A stretch of DNA of 64,000 bases, taken from NCBI RefSeq assembly GCF_031344075.1, contig NZ_JAVJAN010000019.1, positions 4,636 to 68,635 on the forward strand, in the 5' to 3' direction. The position numbers and the translations under genes were made by a program. The notes beneath the pieces are model-generated. The model saw only the letters and a list, made by a program, of their open reading frames with translations, was not told where the DNA came from and made no database searches. Origin of the DNA: Clostridium aquiflavi (GTDB lineage: Bacteria > Bacillota > Clostridia > Clostridiales > Clostridiaceae). Shown piece after piece: positions 58,025 through 64,000 of the stretch (position 1 is the stretch's first letter; each line of letters opens with the position of its first letter).

Positions 58025-58237
58025 ATCTTTTCCTCCAATATTGAATAATTTATTATATTAAATATCATGTCCTATATAGTACATTAAATATTCAAATGCA
58101 TATAAAAACAATCTATATAAAATATATTAATAATTTTTGACGAATTAATGTTTTGCTGTAATTTACAGTATACATTTTTTACTCAATTAATTATGTAACA
58201 AATGTTACTATTAATGAATTTATTTTAATTAAACAAT

Positions 58238-58266
58238 AAAAAGGACTCTATTTTTAGAGTCCTAAT
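58238..58266 (-). terminator. terminator of the holin-like gene
   Basis: A perfect 8-bp stem (AGGACTCT and its complement) with TTTTTATTG after it on the minus strand. Confidence 0.8.
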
Positions 58267-58291
58267 TAATTTTGTAAATTAATATTTATTT

Positions 58292-58654
58292 TTACATTAC
58301 CCTTCCAGGCAATACTGCATCTAAAATCCCAATAACTACAGATGCTAATAATGCTCCAATCATAGATACTCTCATATTAGGAACTACAAATTGTGCTAAA
58401 TATATTATTAAAGCAGCAATTATAAATCCCTTTACACCTTTTCCAATAGGTGATGCATCAATTCCCATAAACATTTCTACTACATAATCTGATACCGTTA
58501 TTACAACCGCTGCTAATAAAAATGACCATAATCCATTAATACTAAATCCTGGTGTTAAAAATGATGTTATTCCTAAAATGATTACAACTAGTGCTAATCT
58601 TGTTAACCAATTCAAAGCACTATTACTATCTGAAGTTTTTCTTTTATGTTCCAT
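58292..58654 (-). CDS. superfamily IV holin-like / YvlD-type membrane protein
   Basis: This 120-residue protein has four membrane helices (about 17-35, 40-56, 72-90, 98-115) and the family ending ILDAVLPGRVM. The Pfam family name refers to phage holins, but chromosomal YvlD-like members belong to the envelope and are not phage genes. No phage gene is near. AAGGAGG precedes the ATG. Confidence 0.8.
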   Translation of the reverse strand: MEHKRKTSDSNSALNWLTRLALVVIILGITSFLTPGFSINGLWSFLLAAVVITVSDYVVEMFMGIDASPIGKGVKGFIIAALIIYLAQFVVPNMRVSMIGALLASVVIGILDAVLPGRVM

Positions 58655-58746
58655 AAATATTCCTCCTTATAATGATAATTTGCTTCACATATATTATGCC
58701 CATGTAATAAAAATAATATTAAGGAAAAAATATTATAAAAAAAAAC

Positions 58747-58778
58747 ACTCTATAGATATGTTTTAATATCTATAGAGT
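58747..58778 (-). terminator. terminator of the DUF434 gene
   Basis: A perfect 13-bp stem (ACTCTATAGATAT and its complement) is followed by a long T-run on the minus strand. Confidence 0.85.
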
Positions 58779-58791
58779 AACACTTATAATT

Positions 58792-59526
58792 TTACATCTC
58801 TTTATTACAATCATTTAATAAAGAAAAGTCAATACATGTATAGTCATTAATGTTATTATCTATAATTTTTTTATTTAAATTAAGCCAACTTTTGCATTTA
58901 TCAAGAATAATTGCATCACTTGTTATAACATTATCTAAAGTTTCTAATATTGAATCAACATTGTTGATATTTTCAACTTGCAAATCAAAATTAAACTCAC
59001 TTAATAATTCTAATATTTTTTCTTTTAACTTTCCTGAATTAGATACTGGCGCATCCAAATAAAAAATAGCTTTTCTCACTTTATTTTCTTCTAACATTTT
59101 TCCAATTAGTGTAATTGCTGTTTCAGTTTTATCTATTATACGATATGTGCCTCTCAATCCTGCCAAATCTCTAATTGTTTCATCCATACATTTTAATAAA
59201 GATGAATTAGATAATGCAACTTCCAATGTTATTATGGTGTTAAATCCATCTATATTTACAACACATCCATCTAAATTGCCTTTAATTTCTTTAGCTTTTC
59301 TGATTAAAATTCTATTTTTTGCAGAAACAGCTCTTACTAAAGCTAATCTTTGGCGTTCAGATAATAGATAATGATTTCCTATAAACACCGAGGCACTTTT
59401 TATGTTATATCCTTGATTTAAAAGATAATATAAATCCTGTCCAGCCTTATATAATTTTAAAAGTGATTTTTCATTAAACTCTTTTTCATCAGTAGCTACA
59501 TATCCTCTTTTAACAACTTTACTCAT
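58792..59526 (-). CDS. DUF434 / DUF5616 domain protein
   Basis: This 244-residue protein has the DUF434 N-terminus (LYYLLNQGYNIKSASVFIG, then LSERQRLALVRAVSA) and a C-terminal DUF5616-like half (GCVVNIDGFNTIITLEVALS, AIFYLDAPVSNSGKLKEKI). The C-terminal half has a nuclease-like pattern of buried Asp residues (VNIDGFN, YLDAP, ILDKC), which might bind metal. The function is unknown. It is cytosolic and monocistronic. Confidence 0.8.
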   Translation of the reverse strand: MSKVVKRGYVATDEKEFNEKSLLKLYKAGQDLYYLLNQGYNIKSASVFIGNHYLLSERQRLALVRAVSAKNRILIRKAKEIKGNLDGCVVNIDGFNTIITLEVALSNSSLLKCMDETIRDLAGLRGTYRIIDKTETAITLIGKMLEENKVRKAIFYLDAPVSNSGKLKEKILELLSEFNFDLQVENINNVDSILETLDNVITSDAIILDKCKSWLNLNKKIIDNNINDYTCIDFSLLNDCNKEM

Positions 59527-59797
59527 ATGTTAATATCCCCTTATTATTGTATCTTTGAATTAAATAGTCTATTTCTTGATTAAATATATTATGAGTTTTT
59601 AATCTATATAATTATACTTTTAAATATAACTATCTAAATTTATTTACTTATTTTTATATTCCACAATTATGAGTAACTCCCAAAAAACATTCCATAAATT
59701 CTTTAAAATTATTATTCTTAATAGCTAAATCTACTTATAATGTATCTATCGTAAATATTATACATCTCTTTACATTTATTTTTCAAAATAAGTGTAA
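59527..59797. other. intergenic region with no feature found
   Basis: This AT-rich stretch lies upstream of the DUF434 gene, for which it must hold the promoter. No open frame, palindrome or clear hexamer pair is visible. Confidence 0.35.
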
Positions 59798-59846
59798 TAG
59801 CTTTTAAAAGACTACTAGATTTAATCTAATAGTCTTTTAAAAGCTA
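59798..59846 (-). terminator. long terminator overlapping the stop of the next gene
   Basis: TAGCTTTTAAAAGACTA and its complement form a 17-bp stem that begins at the stop codon (59844-59846) of the hypothetical gene. Its T-tract is short, so it may instead protect the mRNA end. Confidence 0.65.
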
Positions 59847-60494
59847 ATATTTACTATAAAAATACTCCATTCCTATTCTACTTATTTTAAATGAAGGTAT
59901 TTTTCTAAACTTCTCTTTATAATACGATGTATTGTGTATTTTTACATACGTGTTATATATATTCTTAACTTCTATTTCACCTTCTTGAACTATTTTATTA
60001 AAAAATGATTCAATAGATATTATTTTTAGCTCTCTCATAAATTTTCTTTCATAATTATAAATAACATTATCTATAATTTTAACTAACAATGGATTTTCTT
60101 CATATTCAACAACACTACGCCTTATATCACTTTTTGCTCTAGTATAAGTATAATCAGCTATAAAGTCATTTTTTCTTATTTGTGCTTCTTCAGATGCTAT
60201 CTTCATATCAGCCATGGATATTTTTTGAACTGAATTTTCATAATTTTCTTCTAAATCTTTTTCTAAAATTATATATGGTTTGTAATAATAGTCTATTTTC
60301 TTCCCATTTTCCAAGGTATTTGTTCCAAGAAATACTGTGTAATTCAGATTTATCTTCTTAATGTTGTAATTGCTTTTTATAAATTTTTCTATAAACTCTT
60401 TTGGTTTAAAGTTAGCATTTATGTCTCCTATATTTACTGTCTCACAATACTTCTCATATCTATTTTCCTCTTTAAAGACATAAGCATCATTCAT
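59844..60494 (-). CDS. hypothetical protein, unknown function
   Basis: This 216-residue charged protein is rich in Tyr, Lys and Glu (MNDAYVFKEENRYEKYCETV; DYTYTRAKSDIRRSVVEYEE; FRKIPSFKISRIGMEYFYSK). It has no membrane segment, signal peptide or motif I recognise. The ATG follows GAGGAAAATTTT. It is monocistronic. Base composition is like its neighbours. Confidence 0.65.
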   Translation of the reverse strand: MNDAYVFKEENRYEKYCETVNIGDINANFKPKEFIEKFIKSNYNIKKINLNYTVFLGTNTLENGKKIDYYYKPYIILEKDLEENYENSVQKISMADMKIASEEAQIRKNDFIADYTYTRAKSDIRRSVVEYEENPLLVKIIDNVIYNYERKFMRELKIISIESFFNKIVQEGEIEVKNIYNTYVKIHNTSYYKEKFRKIPSFKISRIGMEYFYSKY

Positions 60495-60735
60495 AAAATT
60501 TTCCTCCTCAAATCTTATATTATATAATATGAAAAGAAAATTTCTTTTAGTACTACATAATTCTAAGCTATAAATTAATATTTATACAATAATCTTAATA
60601 TTAACTTTAATAGTATTACGATTTTTGTTGATTATAAAAATAAAATTAATTATAATCTATAAAGTATGATGTTAACATTTACTTTAAAAACATAATCTTT
60701 AATTAGTTTTATCAAAATCAAGAGGGGGACTTTTT

Positions 60736-61608
60736 TTGAATACATATAGAGGACTATTATATGCTATTTTATCATCTGTAGCATTTGGGCTCATGCCTAT
60801 ATTTGCATCAATAGCTTACAAAAACGGATCTAATCCGACAACGGTCATAATATTTAGATTTTTATTATCATCAATAAGTATATTTATATATCTTTTATAT
60901 AAAAAAGTTAAAATTAAAATTGAAAGAAAACCCATGTTAATCTTATTAGCAATTGGGATTATTGCATACACTATTACAACACAAACTTTATTTATGTCTT
61001 ATAATTATTTAGGTGCTGGACTAGCTACTACTCTTCATTTTATATATCCAGCAATTGTATGTATTATTGGTTTTGTCTTTCTTAAAGAGAAGATTAGTAA
61101 AAGAAAAATAATATCATTATTTCTTTCAGGCATAGGCGTTTATTCTCTTGTTGCTTTTGAAAGTAAATCATTAAGTACATTAGGAATATTTTTAGCATTA
61201 TTTTCCGGAGTAGCTTATGCAATTAATTTAATTGTATTAGGACTTGACTGTATAAAATCAGTAGATAATAAAATTTCAACTTTATATATGTGTGTAGGGG
61301 CTACTCTAGGTATGGTTACATATGGTCTATTTACAAAATCAATAGTATTGAGTTTTAATACTAAAATAGTAGGATCATACATAGGAATATCATTAATCTC
61401 CACTATAGTATCTATAATTTTATTACTTAAAGCTATTGAATTAATTGGAACTTCATCAACATCTATTTTAGGAACTTTTGAACCAATAGTCAGCATAATT
61501 TTTGGTGTATTGCTTCTTGGTGAAAATTTATCTTTTGAATTAGTAATTGGAGCTGCATTAATATTAACTGCAACTATTGTACTAGCTAAAGATACAAAAG
61601 GCGAATAA
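60736..61608 (+). CDS. EamA-family (DMT superfamily) transporter
   Basis: The start is TTG 60736 after AGAGGGGGAC; 290 residues. Ten membrane helices form two EamA repeats (ILSSVAFGLMPIFASIAYKN and LFSGVAYAINLIVLGLDCIK); the second ends with GTFEPIVSIIFGVLLLGENL. Members export or import amino acids and other metabolites; the substrate is unknown. Confidence 0.88.
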   Translation: MNTYRGLLYAILSSVAFGLMPIFASIAYKNGSNPTTVIIFRFLLSSISIFIYLLYKKVKIKIERKPMLILLAIGIIAYTITTQTLFMSYNYLGAGLATTLHFIYPAIVCIIGFVFLKEKISKRKIISLFLSGIGVYSLVAFESKSLSTLGIFLALFSGVAYAINLIVLGLDCIKSVDNKISTLYMCVGATLGMVTYGLFTKSIVLSFNTKIVGSYIGISLISTIVSIILLLKAIELIGTSSTSILGTFEPIVSIIFGVLLLGENLSFELVIGAALILTATIVLAKDTKGE

Positions 61609-61610
61609 AG

Positions 61611-61660
61611 ATAACAGTAGGTAAATTTGTACTTATTATAAATTTACCTACTGTTATTTT
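61611..61660. terminator. bidirectional terminator between convergent genes
   Basis: A perfect 18-bp stem (ATAACAGTAGGTAAATTT and its complement) separates the DMT gene from the convergent hydrolase gene; it has T-runs on both sides. Confidence 0.85.
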
Positions 61661-62437
61661 TTATTTAATATTTATCTCAGCCATCAAAGGATAATGATCT
61701 GATGGATATTTACCATTAATATTATATTTTACTATTTCTACATCAATTATTTCAAACTCTTCTGATACAAATATATAATCTATATGTGATCCCTTTTCTT
61801 TATTTTTAAAATGACCCATAGTAGCTTTATTATATAATGACTTATTCATATCTTGTACAGCTACAAGTCTTTTATTGAAAATATCTCCATTTATAAAATT
61901 CTTAATTAATTTACTATTAGGACTAGCGTTAAAATCTCCCATAATTATTAATGGAAGTTCTTCTTTTTCTTGTTCTTTCTTTATAAACTCTGCAATCTTT
62001 TTAAGTTCATGTGCTCTTGCTTGTGGCAAAAGACAATCTAAATGCGAATTACAAACTCGTATTCTTTTCCCATTTTCTAATTCAATTATGGCTGTTGTGC
62101 AGATTCTTGGAAACATTGAATACCATCTTGATCTTCCTATCTTTTCTGGATTATCACATAGCCAAAATGTTTTATAATTATCTATCTTATGTTTTTTGGA
62201 AATCAAAATATCATTTCTCTCTGAAAACAATTTTTTACTTCTTGGATTGCCTACAATAGTATATGTATTTATATTATTATATATATCTTTAAACATTTTC
62301 TTAGTTACTTCTTGAGTACCTATAATATCACAATCATATTTATTTACTATATCAAACACTAAGTTTTTTCTCTCACCCCATCTATTATTAAAATCTAAAA
62401 TAAAATCACATCTCAAATTAAAAGTCATTACCTTCAT
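61661..62437 (-). CDS. endonuclease/exonuclease/phosphatase (EEP) family hydrolase
   Basis: This 258-residue EEP protein has the expected motif series: MTFNLRCDF at the start, GTQEV (metal-binding Glu), CNSHLDC, IIMGDFNASPNS, GSHIDYIF and YPSDHYPLMAEI. The DNase I-like fold cleaves phosphodiester or phosphate esters of nucleic acids, lipids or sugars. No signal peptide is present, so it is probably intracellular. The substrate is unknown. Confidence 0.88.
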   Translation of the reverse strand: MKVMTFNLRCDFILDFNNRWGERKNLVFDIVNKYDCDIIGTQEVTKKMFKDIYNNINTYTIVGNPRSKKLFSERNDILISKKHKIDNYKTFWLCDNPEKIGRSRWYSMFPRICTTAIIELENGKRIRVCNSHLDCLLPQARAHELKKIAEFIKKEQEKEELPLIIMGDFNASPNSKLIKNFINGDIFNKRLVAVQDMNKSLYNKATMGHFKNKEKGSHIDYIFVSEEFEIIDVEIVKYNINGKYPSDHYPLMAEINIK

Positions 62438-62534
62438 AGCAATATCCTCTTTTCAGCTTGTTTTAAAAATTCATTTATTAAATTATTATCAACTTTGTTT
62501 TATCATTCTTTAATATATATTATCTGTACTTTAT

Positions 62535-62802
62535 TAAAAAAAAGACCATCTTTATTATAAAAATAAAAGATAGTCTCTTTACAACCACATAGATTTCTTG
62601 CTAACAATTCTTATATTCGGTTGTGACACTTCAGCGTAGCACCAATACTGTCACATAACCGAAGGATCGATTTTTAATGTGCACAGTATTGGTAGCGTAG
62701 CGAATTGCGCGCAACCTAATGATGTGTGTCTGACAAATCTCCACCATGGCGCAACACCACAGTATAAAGGCCAAAAAATCTATGTTTTTTAATTTTCTTA
62801 TT
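62535..62802 (-). ncRNA. structured non-coding RNA candidate, about 265 nt
   Basis: The stretch is clearly richer in GC than its surroundings and has no open frame. On the minus strand it runs from a consensus promoter to a strong terminator (GACTATCTTT pairing with AAAGATGGTC, then eight T, near 62535-62576). An outer stem ACATAGATTT closes it. Inside are TTGCGC/GCGCAA, CCAATACTGT/ACAGTATTGG and CGGTTATGTGAC/GTCACAACCG; the last two compete for the same bases. GCTACGCT occurs twice. I see no SRP, tmRNA, 6S or RNase P hallmarks. Confidence 0.7.
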
Positions 62803-62808
62803 TATTGA

Positions 62809-62837
62809 ATTATACCATATACAAAACCAAATTTCAA
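62809..62837 (-). promoter_or_regulatory. consensus sigma-A promoter of the structured RNA
   Basis: TTGAAA, a 17-base spacer and TATAAT on the minus strand, with a TGG just before the -10 box. Transcription should start near 62802. Confidence 0.85.
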
Positions 62838-62904
62838 CATTTTTTAACTTTTTTAATAAAATAATCTTATTGATTAAAATTCTTTAATTAGTTATAATAT
62901 AAAA

Positions 62905-62941
62905 TATAATTCAATTGATATTGAATATCAATTGAATTATA
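62905..62941. promoter_or_regulatory. perfect 17-bp inverted repeat (Fur-family-like box) before the ZIP gene
   Basis: TATAATTCAATTGATAT and its complement flank a 3-base centre. The core TGATATT-G-AATATCA is a 7-1-7 palindrome like Fur, Zur or PerR boxes. It sits 30 bases before the ZIP transporter start, so metal-dependent repression is the likely meaning. Confidence 0.6.
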
Positions 62942-62970
62942 CATATTGTTTTTACAAAGGAGGGATTATA

Positions 62971-63774
62971 TTGAATAATATTTTATTTGCTTTCTCATTA
63001 ACTCTTTTTTCAGGATTATGTACAGGCATAGGAAGTGCTTTTGCTTTTTTCGCTAAAAAAACTAATACTAAATTTCTTTCTATAAGTCTTGGTTTTTCAG
63101 CAGGTGTTATGATTTATGTATCAATGATTGAAATATTTTTTAAAGCTAAAGATGCTCTTACAGAACAATTTGGAATAAAGACTGGTTCTTGGCTTACTGT
63201 AGTATCATTTTTTGGAGGAATGCTTACTATAGCACTTATTGATAAAGTTATTCCAGTTGGAGAAAATCCACATGATATATATAAAGTTGAAGACTTAAAT
63301 GCAAATAAAGTTAATTCAAATAACAAACTTTTAAGAACAGGATTATTTACTGCAATAGCTATTGCAATTCATAATTTTCCTGAAGGGCTTGCAACATTTA
63401 TTTCTGGCCTTCAATCTCCATCTATAGCAGTTCCAATAGCCGTAGCTATTGCAATTCATAATATACCAGAAGGTATCGCAGTATCAGTTCCTGTTTATTA
63501 TGCTACTGGTAATAAGAAAAAAGCTTTTGTATATTCTTTTCTTTCTGGATTATCTGAACCTTTAGGAGCTATTATCGGATATTTAATCTTAATGCCTTTT
63601 ATTAGTAATGCGGTATTAGGTATTATTTTTGGAGCAGTAGCTGGTATAATGGTTTTTATATCACTTGATGAACTTCTTCCCTCTGCAAGAGAATATGGGG
63701 AACATCATCTTTCAATATATGGACTAGTAGGCGGTATGATACTAATGGCTGTTAGCTTATTATTATTTCTATAA
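62971..63774 (+). CDS. zupT: ZIP-family metal transporter (ZupT-like)
   Basis: The start is TTG 62971 behind AAAGGAGGG, giving 267 residues. Eight membrane helices hold the two ZIP metal motifs: HNFPEG (H134, E138) and HNIPEG (H163, E167). ZupT-type proteins import zinc, iron, manganese or other divalent metals. A Fur-type palindrome just upstream suggests control by metal availability. Confidence 0.9.
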   Translation: MNNILFAFSLTLFSGLCTGIGSAFAFFAKKTNTKFLSISLGFSAGVMIYVSMIEIFFKAKDALTEQFGIKTGSWLTVVSFFGGMLTIALIDKVIPVGENPHDIYKVEDLNANKVNSNNKLLRTGLFTAIAIAIHNFPEGLATFISGLQSPSIAVPIAVAIAIHNIPEGIAVSVPVYYATGNKKKAFVYSFLSGLSEPLGAIIGYLILMPFISNAVLGIIFGAVAGIMVFISLDELLPSAREYGEHHLSIYGLVGGMILMAVSLLLFL

Positions 63775-64000
63775 AATTTAGTCTAGTTCATATTTAAATT
63801 TAAAATTACACAGTTTATTAATTTTCTTAAGCGTGTATAGGTATTATACGGTTATTTAAAATATAAATTAAATTTTATTCATTGAGCAAATTTTGAACTT
63901 TTAATAAGGCTATGTTTTAAGTGAATGTTGATATTTTAGTATAAGGGCGAACTGGCATTGGAATTTGCTTTTTAGAACTCTTAATGAAGATTTGTACAAT
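63775..64000. other. window end with no feature found
   Basis: Past the ZIP stop codon I see no open frame, clear terminator stem or RNA motif before the window ends. Confidence 0.35.

Noticed and set aside
58292..58654. Prophage holin as evidence of a prophage
   Set aside because: The superfamily IV holin-like family is common on chromosomes, and no other phage gene lies nearby.
62535..62802. SRP, 6S, tmRNA or RNase P RNA
   Set aside because: The conserved SRP tetraloop region, tmRNA ends and RNase P core motifs are not visible.

Overview
The window is very AT-rich and has strong Shine-Dalgarno sites, frequent TTG and GTG starts, a spore-coat-like gene, an [FeFe] hydrogenase, a hybrid-cluster protein and a B12-dependent glycerol-to-1,3-propanediol pathway. 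This points to an anaerobic, spore-forming Clostridium (sensu stricto) that ferments glycerol. The glycerol gene order resembles that described for C. pasteurianum; the species cannot be fixed from this sequence alone.

Layout. 1-7.5 kb: small redox and housekeeping genes, a two-gene [FeFe] hydrogenase unit fused to electron-transfer modules, and an 826-residue sulfur-trafficking fusion protein. 7.9-13.5 kb: a Bce-like antimicrobial-peptide sensing and ABC-transport module containing an unexpected FliL-like protein. 13.6-28.6 kb: housekeeping and accessory genes (membrane histidine kinase, MutS2-like ATPase, HAD phosphatase, hcp, TPR protein, coat protein, a deaminase with a small membrane-protein neighbour, an Eis-like acetyltransferase, an MFS exporter with a divergent LysR regulator). 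28.7-29.3 kb: a decay zone with an AAA-ATPase remnant and a relic mini-CRISPR that keeps a recognisable leader. 29.5-39.8 kb: the dha regulon (PocR-domain kinase, AraC-type response regulator, glycerol dehydratase, its reactivase, cobalamin adenosyltransferase, GlcG/HbpS protein, DhaT, GlpF).

40.0-57.4 kb is a complete type I-B CRISPR-Cas locus. The genes cas6-cas8b-cas7-cas5-cas3-cas4-cas1-cas2 run leftward, and the array has about 104 repeats by hand count, with its leader at the right end. The whole block lies between two perfect 35-bp direct repeats, one of which supplies the 3' end of the neighbouring gene, so it looks like an inserted island. CRISPR-repeat-like sequences occur outside the array in the cas upstream region and in the 29-kb relic. 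The cas5-cas3 junction carries a Shine-Dalgarno / anti-Shine-Dalgarno / Shine-Dalgarno arrangement that could gate cas3 translation.

57.4-64 kb: conserved genes of unknown function, a superfamily IV holin-like protein, a DUF434 protein, a DMT exporter, an EEP-family hydrolase, a strongly promoted and terminated structured RNA of about 265 nt that I do not recognise, and a ZIP metal transporter behind a perfect Fur-type palindrome. At least four gene remnants (TipAS-like, MgtE, AAA-ATPase, Rpn) show ongoing decay of accessory genes. All counts and alignments were done by eye.
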